Shown here: in pieces, positions 15,948 through 24,657 of the stretch
Numbering within the stretch: position 1 is the first letter of the stretch
How the letters are laid out: every line of letters starts with the position of its first letter
NCBI GenBank assembly: GCA_001003855.1
Contig: LCPX01000002.1
Location: 1 to 38,620 of the forward strand
Length of the DNA: 38,620 nucleotides
Direction of reading: 5' to 3'
DNA from: Candidatus Moranbacteria bacterium GW2011_GWE1_49_15
GTDB taxonomy: Bacteria > Patescibacteriota > Minisyncoccia > Moranbacterales > GWC2-37-73
Translations under genes and position numbers: made by a program
Notes under the pieces: model-generated
Database searches by the model: none
What the model was told of the DNA's origin: nothing
The model's input: only the letters and a program-made list of their open reading frames with translations

Positions 15948-18332
15948 CTATTGGATATTCATAGCGTTTATCTCATCGGAAGTGATTATGTAAGCTTTTT
16001 TGTCGGTTTCGTTGATGGAGAAACCCGTAGCATCGCTTACGGATTCGTTATGGTATTGCTTAAGAAGCTTCCCTTCTTTGTCGAATTTTATTATCCTGGA
16101 ATTTCCGATATCCATGACGTAGATCCCTTCGGCGGTTATGTCCGTATGGACCTTGTTGAAGTTGACCGGAGTGGTGGAGTTTTCCATGGTGAAATCCACG
16201 ATCTCCCCTCTGAAAAGTTTCCTGAGTCCGGTCTTGTCAGCTAGAAATACGTTGTCATCGATGGCCATGTCGCTCACGGATGACGCGTCCAAAGGTTTTT
16301 TCACCCAGTCAGTTTTCTCCCCGAAGCCGCCTTCGGCGCGCGGATATCGGTATATCTGATTGTTCTTTTTATCCAGAAGGTAGAGGTAAGTCAGATAGGT
16401 AGAGGCTTGGCTTATCTGGGCGCCCTGGGGAATCACGATGGAATTATCCTTGAAATCCAAAGAGACGGGACTGAATGAAACCACTTTTTCCCGGTCAGTC
16501 AGGATGAAAATGAGATTCAAGTCTTTCATGTAGGCGGTGATCCTGCCCGATCCGTACTCCTCAAGCCAGGTGAATTCCTTGGTTTCGTTTTCCTTGATCA
16601 GGGTTACGGTTCTGTCCGTCACCGCATAAAGGTCGCTTTCCAAAGGGAACGAACCGATGACTCCGCTCAGCGAACTTATTTTTTCCACCTGCTCAACGAA
16701 GGCGATATTTCTCTCATTCAAATATTTTTCTTCGTTTTGGTCCGGTGATTCCGTGGTTGGAATGGTGTCTATGGAGGCGGCCTCCTTCTTTTTAAAGTCT
16801 ATTTTTGAGAAAAACAGGGGCAATATTATCAGGGCGAGTATTATTGATACGGTTGAGATTTTCTGTTTGGGCGTAAATCCGGCAAAGAGACGATTCGCCT
16901 TGCTTGCGTCCGGAAGCACGGTCCTCAGTTTCTCCAAGGTGTGTCCGTTCGGCAATAGTTCGGGAATTTTTCCAACCAGCGGTTTCAAATTGGCGATACC
17001 CTCGGAAACGCTCTTTTTGACCGGTATTCCAAGTTTGGATATTTTGGAGACGTTTTTGCGCGGCGAAGGTTGGAATTCCTTTTCATATTGCTCGATTATG
17101 TTTTCCAACGATTCTTCCGGTATCATTTCGGGGGCATCCGGCTTCTTGCGACCCCGGTATTTTTTGCCAAGTCCGTCCTTCAACGAGGAGAATTTACCGG
17201 CGTAGTTGTAGGATGCCGCGGAAGAAAGGGTCTTCTTGGTTTTTTTCCAGGCGGAAAATGCCTGTTTTTTGAAGAAGTCTTTGGTCGCGAACATCGAGTT
17301 ATACATGACCTCTTTGACCATTTGCGCCTGCTCCTGCAACGCCCCGGAATCCTCTTTTTCTTCGTTGTCCCCCTGGATGTATATGTGGCCGGTCTTCTTG
17401 TCGACGTATTCCTTTTCCTGTTCCGGGTCCTCGGTCTCCGGTTTTGCTTCAACGAGCGGGGCTGTCCATTTTTTCTTTTTTGAGAAGGCAGTCTCACTAA
17501 AAACGCTGATAGTGGCGGTTTCCTCTTTTTGTTTTATCGGTTCCTTGCGGACGGTTTTTTTCTCCGGTTCGTCTATGTCGACGATCAATGTTCCGGCCAT
17601 GTCCAGTTCGTTGGTAAGCGCCGTTTTTATGAATTGTATGAATTTGTCCTTGTCGAACCTGGCGACGTTCTTTTTAAGGTCGGAAAGGGAAAGGATATGG
17701 AAAAGGTCTTCGGAAGTGATTATGAGCTTGTCTCCTTTTTCCAGGCGGCCGCTGGAGACGTTCGTGAAAGTTTTCAGCGGATGCGGATCCGGCGAGTCCG
17801 GCGCCAGGTCTTCTGTCACGTCCGTGAGGACCGTGTTCCTATTGAGGAGTATCTTGGCCTTTCCCGTGACGCTGAAATGGATGCTGTTTTTTTCGATAAC
17901 GCAGATAGCGGAGTCTATTTTTCCGAGCCAGTTTATGTTGCCATGCTTGGCCAGTTCGGAAAGGGCCAAATTTACCTTATGCAGGGCGGCGTCGAAGCTG
18001 TCCTGAACCGAGCGCTTGGGATTCAGATAATACTCCTTTTTAACTACGGAGTTGAGGAAATTGACCACGTAGGCGGAATCCTCGCTGTAATCCCTTATTT
18101 CGAAAAATCCCACCAAACTGCCCAAGGGCTGCTGGCTGATATTTTCCGGCTGATAGCTGAAGAGCTCTATATAAGGCTTCAGGTTTGAGTTATTGACTAC
18201 CAAAATAGGGAAAATGCTCTTTTCCATGTCTGTATTTTTTATTTTGTCATTGTTTTCCAGGGGCATATCTCTGAATATTATAACACATAACCTTCCGGAA
18301 ACGTCCCCCTGTTTTCTTTCTTGATTATACAT
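15948..18332 (-). CDS. PP2C-like domain, membrane helix and extracytoplasmic beta-propeller protein
   Basis: From the ATG at 18332 the protein has 794 aa. The N-terminal ~260 residues follow the PPM/PP2C phosphatase layout: VGFFEIRDYSEDS where active enzymes have GVxDGxGG, a long helix SFDAALHKVNLALSEL, IDSAICVIEKNSIHFSVTGK, and RLEKGDKLIITSEDLFHILS. The metal-binding Asp residues are missing, so this is probably a pseudophosphatase. A Lys/Glu-rich linker leads to a membrane helix (about 490-509) and then a C-terminal domain with repeated blades (LFILTDRE-like strands, YLLDKKNNQIYRYP, YVMDIGNSRIIKFD) that resembles an NHL/SMP-30 propeller. This suggests a transmembrane sensor joining an outside propeller to an inside regulatory domain. 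The start is uncertain: 18332 has a good AAGGAG 6 nt upstream, but ATGs at 18266 and 18227 are downstream of TATAAT boxes. Confidence 0.75.
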   Translation of the reverse strand: MYNQERKQGDVSGRLCVIIFRDMPLENNDKIKNTDMEKSIFPILVVNNSNLKPYIELFSYQPENISQQPLGSLVGFFEIRDYSEDSAYVVNFLNSVVKKEYYLNPKRSVQDSFDAALHKVNLALSELAKHGNINWLGKIDSAICVIEKNSIHFSVTGKAKILLNRNTVLTDVTEDLAPDSPDPHPLKTFTNVSSGRLEKGDKLIITSEDLFHILSLSDLKKNVARFDKDKFIQFIKTALTNELDMAGTLIVDIDEPEKKTVRKEPIKQKEETATISVFSETAFSKKKKWTAPLVEAKPETEDPEQEKEYVDKKTGHIYIQGDNEEKEDSGALQEQAQMVKEVMYNSMFATKDFFKKQAFSAWKKTKKTLSSAASYNYAGKFSSLKDGLGKKYRGRKKPDAPEMIPEESLENIIEQYEKEFQPSPRKNVSKISKLGIPVKKSVSEGIANLKPLVGKIPELLPNGHTLEKLRTVLPDASKANRLFAGFTPKQKISTVSIILALIILPLFFSKIDFKKKEAASIDTIPTTESPDQNEEKYLNERNIAFVEQVEKISSLSGVIGSFPLESDLYAVTDRTVTLIKENETKEFTWLEEYGSGRITAYMKDLNLIFILTDREKVVSFSPVSLDFKDNSIVIPQGAQISQASTYLTYLYLLDKKNNQIYRYPRAEGGFGEKTDWVKKPLDASSVSDMAIDDNVFLADKTGLRKLFRGEIVDFTMENSTTPVNFNKVHTDITAEGIYVMDIGNSRIIKFDKEGKLLKQYHNESVSDATGFSINETDKKAYIITSDEINAMNIQ

Positions 18333-18367
18333 CAACACTCCTTCAAGTCCAAGGAAGTGATGGGATG

Positions 18368-18396
18368 TTTACTTTTTGGCCCTCGGAAGCTATAAT
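18368..18396 (+). promoter_or_regulatory. Promoter for the winged-helix regulator
   Basis: TTTACT (18368-18373), a 17-bp spacer and a perfect TATAAT (18391-18396). The start would be near 18403, so the ATG at 18408 would have almost no leader. This favours the ATG at 18453. Confidence 0.6.
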
Positions 18397-18452
18397 GGCA
18401 ATTAGACATGTCCGAAAAGGGCGAAATTCTAATATTTTTTAAAGAAAATGCT

Positions 18453-19058
18453 ATGTCTGAAATTCTAGAGACGTTATTCGGTTCCAGAGCGAAAACGAGA
18501 TTGCTGAGATTTTTCCTGCTGAATCCCGAAGGGGAGTATTCCGTGATGGAAATCGCCCAGAAAAACATGCTTACTAACGCGCAGGTCAGAAAGGAGCTCA
18601 ATTCTTTGAAAAAGATAAAGTTCGTCATAGAGAAGAGCAAGAAAAACCAGAAACATTACATATTGAACAGGAATTTCCATTTCTATCCGGAGCTTAAAGG
18701 ATTGATAGCCAAATCCAATATCTATCCGCAATGCAAGAGCCTCGGTAAGATAAAGGGGATCGGTGACGTAAAGCTGGCTCTTATAAGCGGGATATTCCTC
18801 AACCATCCGAAAAGCAAGGTTGATATGATATTGGTGATCAACAACACCAGCCGGGGCAAGCTCAAGAACGTCATGAATAATCTTGAGGCGGAAGTGGGGA
18901 AGGAAGTCAGTTTCGTCCTTATGAACAGTGAAGAATTCAAATATAGGTTGGATATGCTGGACAGGTTCCTGATGGATTTCTTGGAAGGGCCATATGACGA
19001 AATCGTGAACAAGATCCCCGGACTCAAGAGGTTCGTGGCAGGCATAAAAAAATATTAA
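18453..19058 (+). CDS. Winged-helix transcriptional regulator fused to a degenerate nucleotidyltransferase-like domain
   Basis: The 201-aa protein opens with MSEILETLFGSRAKTRLLRF, a typical start of winged-helix regulators, and continues with a helix-turn-helix (YSVMEIAQKNMLTNAQVRKE) and wing (KFVIEKSKKNQKHYILN). The second half (VKLALISGIFLNHPKSKVDM, then EVGKEVSFVLMNSEEFKYRL and FLMDFLEGPYDEI) follows the fold order of MNT-type nucleotidyltransferases. It lacks the catalytic Gly-Ser and paired Asp residues, so it is probably a ligand-sensing or structural relic. An upstream ATG at 18408 is in frame, but the promoter position and family alignment favour 18453. It is divergent from the PP2C-like gene and 15 bp ahead of rmuC. 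Its target is unknown. Confidence 0.78.
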   Translation: MSEILETLFGSRAKTRLLRFFLLNPEGEYSVMEIAQKNMLTNAQVRKELNSLKKIKFVIEKSKKNQKHYILNRNFHFYPELKGLIAKSNIYPQCKSLGKIKGIGDVKLALISGIFLNHPKSKVDMILVINNTSRGKLKNVMNNLEAEVGKEVSFVLMNSEEFKYRLDMLDRFLMDFLEGPYDEIVNKIPGLKRFVAGIKKY

Positions 19059-19073
19059 TCTTTCTCGCGCACT

Positions 19074-20198
19074 ATGCTTTTGAACATAATCCTATCGGTG
19101 CTGGTCCTTGTCATTCTCGGTTTCGCTTGGGTCGTTTTCGAAATGAAAAGGAAAATGGAGCAGAGCGCGGATAACCGTGAAGAGCGCGATAGGATAGTGG
19201 CGATGCAGGAGTCACTGAGGCATATCGTCGAAGAAAACCGGGAGCTTCGCAAGGAAATAGACTCGAAACTTTCCCAAACCCACCGTGCCGGACAGGATCA
19301 GATGTCCCAAACCATCCGTACGGTACAGGGAATCACGGAACAGTCCGCCAAGCTCATCAGCAACGTCACTGAAAAACTTACCAAGCTCGATGAGACCAAT
19401 AGGCAGGTGGTCAATTTTTCCGCCCAACTTCAGAACCTCCAGGATATACTGAAGAATCCGAAGCAAAGGGGCGTTTTGGGCGAGTATTTTTTGGAAGAGA
19501 CTCTCAAGAATGTGCTCGGTCCGAAATCATACCAGATGCAATATAAATTGGGCAAAAGCGAAAAAACCGAACAGGATCTGATCGTGGACGCGGTCGTTTT
19601 CGTCAAAGACAAGATAGTGCCCATAGATTCGAAGTTTTCTTTGGAAAATTATGAAAGGATCCTGAATTCCACGGATAGTGGGGAGCGGGAGAGATTCGAG
19701 AAGTTGTTCAAGCAGGACTTGAAGAACCGCATAGACGAGACTTCGAAATATATCCGCCCCGAAATGGGAACGATGGATTTCGCTTTCATGTTCATACCTT
19801 CGGAAGCGATTTATTATGACTTGTTGGTGAACAAGGTGGGTATGGGACAGGTGAATACGCGGGATCTGATCGAGTATGCTTTTCAGGAAAAGAAGGTTAT
19901 CATAGTGTCCCCGACCTCCTTCTTGGCTTATCTGCAAACGGTCCTCCAGGGCCTGCGGGCCTTCCAGATAGAGGAAAGCGCCAAGGAGATCAGGACTAAC
20001 GTGGGCAAGCTCCAGCAGCACATCTCCAAATACGACGAGTACTTCAAGAAAATAGGGAACAGTTTGGGAACCACCGTGAACCATTACAATAACGCCCATA
20101 AGGAATTTGAAAAAATAGACAAGGACGTCGCAAGGATAACGGAGACTGAAAAGGTGATCGAGCCGCTCGCGCTGGAAAGGCCGCAGGAAAGCATGTGA
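19074..20198 (+). CDS. rmuC: DNA recombination protein RmuC
   Basis: The 374-aa protein has an N-terminal membrane helix (residues 2-20), a coiled-coil region (about 25-125) and the RmuC domain. Recognisable segments are LKNPKQRGVLGEYFLEETLK, LIVDAVVFVKDKIVPIDSKF with the restriction-endonuclease-like core, MDFAFMFIPSEAIYYDLL, and VIIVSPTSFLAYLQTV. RmuC restrains recombination at inverted repeats in E. coli and has a predicted nuclease fold; its biochemical activity is not established. It begins 15 bp after the winged-helix gene and is likely co-transcribed. The length matches the family. Confidence 0.92.
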   Translation: MLLNIILSVLVLVILGFAWVVFEMKRKMEQSADNREERDRIVAMQESLRHIVEENRELRKEIDSKLSQTHRAGQDQMSQTIRTVQGITEQSAKLISNVTEKLTKLDETNRQVVNFSAQLQNLQDILKNPKQRGVLGEYFLEETLKNVLGPKSYQMQYKLGKSEKTEQDLIVDAVVFVKDKIVPIDSKFSLENYERILNSTDSGERERFEKLFKQDLKNRIDETSKYIRPEMGTMDFAFMFIPSEAIYYDLLVNKVGMGQVNTRDLIEYAFQEKKVIIVSPTSFLAYLQTVLQGLRAFQIEESAKEIRTNVGKLQQHISKYDEYFKKIGNSLGTTVNHYNNAHKEFEKIDKDVARITETEKVIEPLALERPQESM

Positions 20199-20248
20199 TT
20201 CGCGGTTTCGGGCCAAGGGCATAATCCGGACAGTTTATTGAGCTGAAA

Positions 20249-20614
20249 ATGAAGATGAAATCTTTCATGGCGCAGGAATTTTTCAAAAACGCTATCATCC
20301 AATGGGTCATGATAGTGTCTTTGCTTTTGAACGGGGCTTGCTGGGGCGTCCTTATATTTTTCATCAGGTCGGTTGATTTTCCTATCATATTGCACTATAA
20401 TGTATACTTCGGAGTGGATATCATCGGGGATTGGTGGCAAGCGTATTTCCTACCCCTGATAGCCCTTTCCGTGATGGCTGTGAACGTGCTATTGGCCCAT
20501 TTTTTCTATAAAAACGAGGAGAGGGTCATATCCTACCTGTTGCTGTTGGCTTCGCTGATTGTGCAGATAAGCGCTGCGATAGCCATTGGCGCGATAATAA
20601 GAATAAATTACTGA
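20249..20614 (+). CDS. Small membrane protein with three predicted helices, unknown function
   Basis: This 121-aa hydrophobic protein has helices at about 15-39, 62-84 and 91-115. Between the first two is the segment FPIILHYNVYFGVDIIGDWW, which loosely recalls the HYN/HWN-containing loop of DUF1648-type membrane proteins; I cannot confirm that relation. The stop TGA is separated by a single base from the ATG of the following GT2 gene, so the two are almost certainly translated from one message. A supporting role for the glycosyltransferase is possible but not shown. Confidence 0.72.
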   Translation: MKMKSFMAQEFFKNAIIQWVMIVSLLLNGACWGVLIFFIRSVDFPIILHYNVYFGVDIIGDWWQAYFLPLIALSVMAVNVLLAHFFYKNEERVISYLLLLASLIVQISAAIAIGAIIRINY

Positions 20615-20615
20615 A

Positions 20616-22298
20616 ATGTTCAATTTTCCAGACCCCAAAACCAAGGATCCTAAACAATGGAGGTTGCAGCGGAGACTCGAGGTCATCCCCGGCACATTGA
20701 CGTGGTTGACCATCATCGGAATGTTCGCCCTTTCGTTCATAGTCCCCGTTTGGATAGCCGTGTTCATCATAGCTTTCGACATATATTGGATATATAGGAC
20801 CATTTTTATCACTACTTATTCCGTCGTAGCGTATAGGAAATTCCAAGAAGGCAAGACTATCGATTGGTGGGAGAGATGCCAGAATATCGTGGATCCGGCC
20901 AAATACGCCGAGGAGATTTCGGAGAGAATAGCCAAACTCAAAGGACAGTTGGGGGAGAGTTTGAGTTTTTTCCAGAAAAGGAAAGTGAAAAAAGAAATCA
21001 GGAAGCAGGAGACATTCTTGCAGAAGGTCCGGGAAATCGGGGAAAACAAGGACGAGATATTGGATTGGCGCAAGATATTGCACGTGGTGATGCTTCCCAC
21101 CGCCAATGAGCCGGCGGAGGTCATCGAACCCGCGATAGCGGCCATCGCCGACAGCAATTTTCCCAACCAGCAGATCATCATCCTGTTGGCGACCGAAGAG
21201 AGGGAGGATGAGAAGCGGAGGATGGAAAAGGTCAATCATCTCAAGAGTAAGTTCAATGGAGTTTTCCGTGATTTTTTGGTGACTACCCATGAAGTCGCCG
21301 CAGGGGAGTTGAAATGCAAGGCTTCGAACGCCACTTATGCTGCCAAAAAATTGCAGGCATATCTGGATGAAAGGGAGATCGATTACAAAAAAGTCATTTT
21401 TTCCAATTTCGATTGCGACAGCGTGTGCCATCCGCAATATTTCGCCGCGCTCACCTATGAATATATAACCGATCCGAAGAGGCTCCAACGCTCATACCAG
21501 CCGCTTCCGATGTACCACAACAACCTTTGGGACACCAATGCGTTCGTGCGCGTCATCGTGACGAGCTCTTCTTTTTGGCATATGTACCAGAGCACCAGGA
21601 TAGAGATGGTCACTTTCTCCTCGCACAGCGAACCTTTCGACACTTTGGTTAAAGTCGGTTTCTGGCCGGTGAACGTGATCAGCGAGGATTCCATAATCTA
21701 TTGGAAGTGTTATTCCTATTACCATGGGGACTATATGGTCAAACCTATTTATCTGCCTATTTCCCTGGATGCCGTGTTGGCGCACACCTATTGGCAGACG
21801 ATCAAGAACCAATATAAGCAGAAAAGGCGCTGGGCTTATGGAATCGAGAATTTCCCGATGATCATGCGCGCGATCTGGCCTGATAAGAAGATAAAGCTTT
21901 CTAAGAAATTGGGAATCGCTTCCGAGATGCTGGAAGGGCATCATTCCTGGGCCACCTCGTCTTTCATTTTGGCCGTTCTGGGATGGCTGCCGCTCATTTT
22001 CGGCGGTGCCGATTTCAATGAGAGCGTGATAGCGCACAATCTGCCCTTCGTCACCAGGTATCTGATGACGTTGGCTATGGGGGGGTTGATCGTTTCGATG
22101 TTTTTGAGTTTCCTGCTACTTCCTCCGCGGCCCGCGAAGTATTCCAGGAAGAGGTATATTTATATGTTCTTGCAATGGTTCTTGGTTCCGATCATAGCTC
22201 CGACGCTCGGCGCCCTTCCGGCCATAGATTCACAAACCAGGATATTGTTCAAGAAATATTTCGGAGAATTCTGGGTTACCGATAAGATCAGGAAATAA
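20616..22298 (+). CDS. GT2 family processive membrane glycosyltransferase (cellulose synthase-like)
   Basis: The 560-aa enzyme has two N-terminal membrane helices, a cytoplasmic GT-A domain and three or four C-terminal helices. Catalytic signatures are the DxD-type IFSNFDCDS, the ED pair in NVISEDSIIYWK and the acceptor motif QKRRWAYG, which is the Q-x-x-R-W motif of processive beta-glycosyltransferases such as cellulose and hyaluronan synthases. A coiled-coil insertion of about 70 residues (near 85-150) precedes the GT-A domain. The product is likely an exported beta-linked polysaccharide or a lipid-linked glycan; the sugar is unknown. It is followed by a WecA/MraY-family transferase, supporting a surface-glycan operon. 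Confidence 0.88.
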   Translation: MFNFPDPKTKDPKQWRLQRRLEVIPGTLTWLTIIGMFALSFIVPVWIAVFIIAFDIYWIYRTIFITTYSVVAYRKFQEGKTIDWWERCQNIVDPAKYAEEISERIAKLKGQLGESLSFFQKRKVKKEIRKQETFLQKVREIGENKDEILDWRKILHVVMLPTANEPAEVIEPAIAAIADSNFPNQQIIILLATEEREDEKRRMEKVNHLKSKFNGVFRDFLVTTHEVAAGELKCKASNATYAAKKLQAYLDEREIDYKKVIFSNFDCDSVCHPQYFAALTYEYITDPKRLQRSYQPLPMYHNNLWDTNAFVRVIVTSSSFWHMYQSTRIEMVTFSSHSEPFDTLVKVGFWPVNVISEDSIIYWKCYSYYHGDYMVKPIYLPISLDAVLAHTYWQTIKNQYKQKRRWAYGIENFPMIMRAIWPDKKIKLSKKLGIASEMLEGHHSWATSSFILAVLGWLPLIFGGADFNESVIAHNLPFVTRYLMTLAMGGLIVSMFLSFLLLPPRPAKYSRKRYIYMFLQWFLVPIIAPTLGALPAIDSQTRILFKKYFGEFWVTDKIRK

Positions 22299-22342
22299 GC
22301 TTCATTGGGGAAGCTCCATCTTTCTTGTTTTCATAAAGCTCT

Positions 22343-23374
22343 ATGGGTTATTCCCTTTATTTTTTTCCTTTCGTTTTTTCATTCCTGATAGCCACCATGC
22401 TGTCGGCGAGCCTTCTTTTGGTGAGAAGATTTTTCCCGGACGACAGGCGTTCCGGAAGGCATGTGCATAAAGCTGGAAAATTGCGTTTGGGCGGAGTGGC
22501 CGTCATAATCGCCTTCGTGGCATCTTTGTTGTTGGACGAAAGTCTTTTTATCCCGCAGTCTTTATGGGGGATAATAGCCGCTTCCGTTTTGATATTGATC
22601 GTCGGCGTTTGGGACGATATCAGGGAACTTAACTGGAAATATCAGTTGTTTTTCCAATTTTCCATAGCGGTCCTGGTTTTCATTATGGGCGTCAGGATAG
22701 AATACGTGACGAACCCGTTCGGGGGAGTTTTCGATTTGGAACCCGAAAGGCTTTTTTTGCCGAATCTGCTGCTGGTGGCGATCTGGATAATGATCTTCAT
22801 GAATTCCATGAATTGGATAGATGGGATAGACGGGTTGAGCGGGGGGATAACCTTGATAGGGGCGACGACCATATTCATTCTCGCCCTTAAGCCGGAGGTT
22901 AATCAGCCCCCGGTAGGAATCATCACGGCCGCTCTTTTCGGAGCCGTCCTGGCTTTTCTGGTGTTCAATTTCAATCCTTCAAGGATAATGGCTGGAACGA
23001 GCGGGTCCATGTTTATGGGGTTTATCTTGGCCGTTTTGGCCATATTCGCCGGAGCTAAAATAGCGACCATGCTTTTGATTATGGCTATACCCATAATCGA
23101 CGCTTTCTGGGTGATCCTTGAGAGGATAAAAAACGGCAAATCCATCTTCGAAGCGGATAGGAACCATCTCCATCACAAACTGTTGGAACTTGGTTGGTCG
23201 CAGAAAAAAATATGCCTCTTTTTTTACGCCGTCACGTTCGTTATCTCCTTGATTGCGCTCAACACGAGGGCGATAGGAAAATTCGTGACCATCTTGCTGG
23301 CGGCGGCGGTCATGGCGTCCCTGCTTTACGTTATAAACAGAAAGGTTTATTCCGTTAAATCCAAAAGCACATGA
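22343..23374 (+). CDS. WecA/TagO/MraY-family polyprenyl-phosphate sugar-1-phosphate transferase
   Basis: This 343-aa polytopic protein shows the family motifs in order: PDDRRSGRHVHKAGKLRLGG (residues 32-51), GVWDDIRELNWKYQL with Asp91-Asp92, NSMNWIDGIDGLSGG with Asp160 and Asp163, and HLHHKLLELG near 273. Such enzymes move a HexNAc-1-phosphate from a UDP-sugar to undecaprenyl phosphate, starting a cell-surface glycan on the inner side of the membrane. The HLHHKL motif resembles WecA/TagO more than MraY, so O-antigen- or teichoic-like glycan initiation is favoured over peptidoglycan synthesis. It follows a GT2 gene and overlaps the next gene by four bases (ATGA), which couples translation. Confidence 0.9.
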   Translation: MGYSLYFFPFVFSFLIATMLSASLLLVRRFFPDDRRSGRHVHKAGKLRLGGVAVIIAFVASLLLDESLFIPQSLWGIIAASVLILIVGVWDDIRELNWKYQLFFQFSIAVLVFIMGVRIEYVTNPFGGVFDLEPERLFLPNLLLVAIWIMIFMNSMNWIDGIDGLSGGITLIGATTIFILALKPEVNQPPVGIITAALFGAVLAFLVFNFNPSRIMAGTSGSMFMGFILAVLAIFAGAKIATMLLIMAIPIIDAFWVILERIKNGKSIFEADRNHLHHKLLELGWSQKKICLFFYAVTFVISLIALNTRAIGKFVTILLAAAVMASLLYVINRKVYSVKSKST

Positions 23375-23823
23375 AAGGAAAAATCGTAAAAATAACAGCC
23401 GGTCTGCTTGTTTTGGCGGGAATAGTCCTGGCTACTTGGAAGGATCCGAAAATTTTTGATTTTGGCGATCAGCATCGGCAAACAGTCGTGCTTTCCGGGC
23501 GGGAATTCGAGGTCGAGATTGCGGACACGCATGAAAAATCTTTACTGGGGCTTGGTGGCAGAGAAGGCATGTGCGAATATTGCGGCATGCTGTTTACTTT
23601 TCCGGAAAAAGCCAGGCACGCGTTTTGGATGAAGGGTATGCGGTTCGATCTGGATATCATATGGGTCGCGGACGGAAAAGCGGTCTGGATCGAGAAAAAG
23701 ATCCCTTTTGACAGCGGTGAAACTTTCGATCCGGACGTCGTTTCAGATCAGGTGTTGGAGCTGAATGCCGGTTTGGCTGATGGAATCGGAATCGCGGTGG
23801 GGGACAGGATCGATTCTCGCTAA
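23371..23823 (+). CDS. DUF192 family protein, membrane-anchored or secreted
   Basis: The 150-aa protein has an N-terminal hydrophobic segment (about 6-22) preceded by lysines, so it is a signal anchor or uncleaved signal peptide. The DUF192 core follows: FEVEIADTHEKSLLGLGGRE, GMLFTFPEKARHAFWMKGM, FDLDIIWVADGKAVWIEKKI, and VLELNAGLADGIGIAVGD. DUF192 proteins are small extracytoplasmic beta-barrels of unknown biochemical role, often near transport or envelope genes. Two Cys (EYC and the preceding MC) in the loop are unusual and could form a disulfide. It overlaps the upstream transferase gene by four bases and ends the operon at a strong terminator. Confidence 0.88.
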   Translation: MKGKIVKITAGLLVLAGIVLATWKDPKIFDFGDQHRQTVVLSGREFEVEIADTHEKSLLGLGGREGMCEYCGMLFTFPEKARHAFWMKGMRFDLDIIWVADGKAVWIEKKIPFDSGETFDPDVVSDQVLELNAGLADGIGIAVGDRIDSR

Positions 23824-23840
23824 AACGCTTTTAAAACACA

Positions 23841-23866
23841 TAAAACCCCGCAGTTGCGGGGTTTTA
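23841..23866. terminator. Bidirectional rho-independent terminator
   Basis: A perfect 12-bp stem, TAAAACCCCGCA/TGCGGGGTTTTA with a 2-nt spacer (in practice a 4-nt loop), ends in T-rich arms. It closes the glycan operon on the plus strand and could also serve the convergent gene at 23957. Confidence 0.9.
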
Positions 23867-23956
23867 TGCTATTAAAAAAAATTGATTGCCAAACGAGTGT
23901 TGACAATGAATTTATTCATTTCATTCTAAAGAACGATGCTTTCGCTTCGCAAATCC

Positions 23957-24553
23957 CTATGTAAGGGAAGTAACCAGCGCTGAGTATTTCTGCAGATTTT
24001 TGAGCTGCGCTTCATTCAGATTTTTGGACTGTTCTATCGCGTTCTGGATCAAGTCCTTGGAAAACTCTACGGTAGTTCCAGGGTATACCCTACCCTCGAA
24101 ACCGACGTTCTTCCTTAGGTAATCCTCGATGTAAATCTTGTGCTCTTTGGTCAATTCGGAATTAGGATTCTTTTCGAGATAGTTTGCAAGAGCTCTACGT
24201 GCGAGATGGGTTACCCCGTCTCCGTTTCCAGCTGATTCCACGAATGAACCCTCGGTTTCCTTGCTGACAGGAGCCACCGCCTCTTCGGTCTTTTGGGTTT
24301 GGGTTCCGGCAACCTGCTGTTCTCCCTGCTCTCCTTCAACTTCGATAGTCGCTTGTCCGTCGGCAGCAAGCTGCTCCTGGGAAGCCTCTTCTTCGGTCGC
24401 TAGCGGAGTCTCGGTTCTCTTTGAGTATGAATATATTCCTCCGGCTATAACTATCACGATAACGACGCTAACAATTATGCGGAGATTATCCTGAAACCAT
24501 CTTTTGGCCTTATCCATACCCGTTTCTTGTGATTCTGGTGTCATTTCTTCCAT
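23957..24553 (-). CDS. Membrane-anchored extracytoplasmic protein with a conserved C-terminal domain, unknown function
   Basis: Starting at ATG 24553 the protein has 198 aa: a short cytoplasmic tail, one membrane helix (about 25-43), an acidic Gln/Glu-rich linker (about 50-105) and a conserved domain (GDGVTHLARRALANYLEKNP to the end). The GDGVTHLARRAL segment resembles the first helix of LysM-like modules and, from memory, recurs in Patescibacteria anchored proteins. It may bind the wall or S-layer; this is inference. An in-frame GTG at 24562 lies within the ribosome-binding region; AGGTAGGTG about 6 nt upstream of 24553 decides the start. A strong promoter lies about 100 bp upstream. Confidence 0.8.
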   Translation of the reverse strand: MEEMTPESQETGMDKAKRWFQDNLRIIVSVVIVIVIAGGIYSYSKRTETPLATEEEASQEQLAADGQATIEVEGEQGEQQVAGTQTQKTEEAVAPVSKETEGSFVESAGNGDGVTHLARRALANYLEKNPNSELTKEHKIYIEDYLRKNVGFEGRVYPGTTVEFSKDLIQNAIEQSKNLNEAQLKNLQKYSALVTSLT

Positions 24554-24596
24554 AATTTTCACCTACCTTTCTAGCTTAATCGTTAAAACGCGATTA

Positions 24597-24642
24597 TTTG
24601 CTTTCGTTGAAGCCTTACTCTGCCCCCTGAAGGGCTTCATCG
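24597..24642 (-). promoter_or_regulatory. Hairpin in the 5' leader of the anchored protein gene
   Basis: GAAGCC and GGCTTC arms (about 24609-24614 and 24633-24638 on the plus strand) are perfectly complementary around an 18-nt loop within the ~100-nt leader. No known riboswitch class is recognised. Confidence 0.3.
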
Positions 24643-24657
24643 ACCCGTCTTTTCTTA

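Noticed and set aside
18408-18452. Upstream ATG for the winged-helix regulator
   Set aside because: It would leave almost no leader after the promoter, and the family start pattern begins at 18453.
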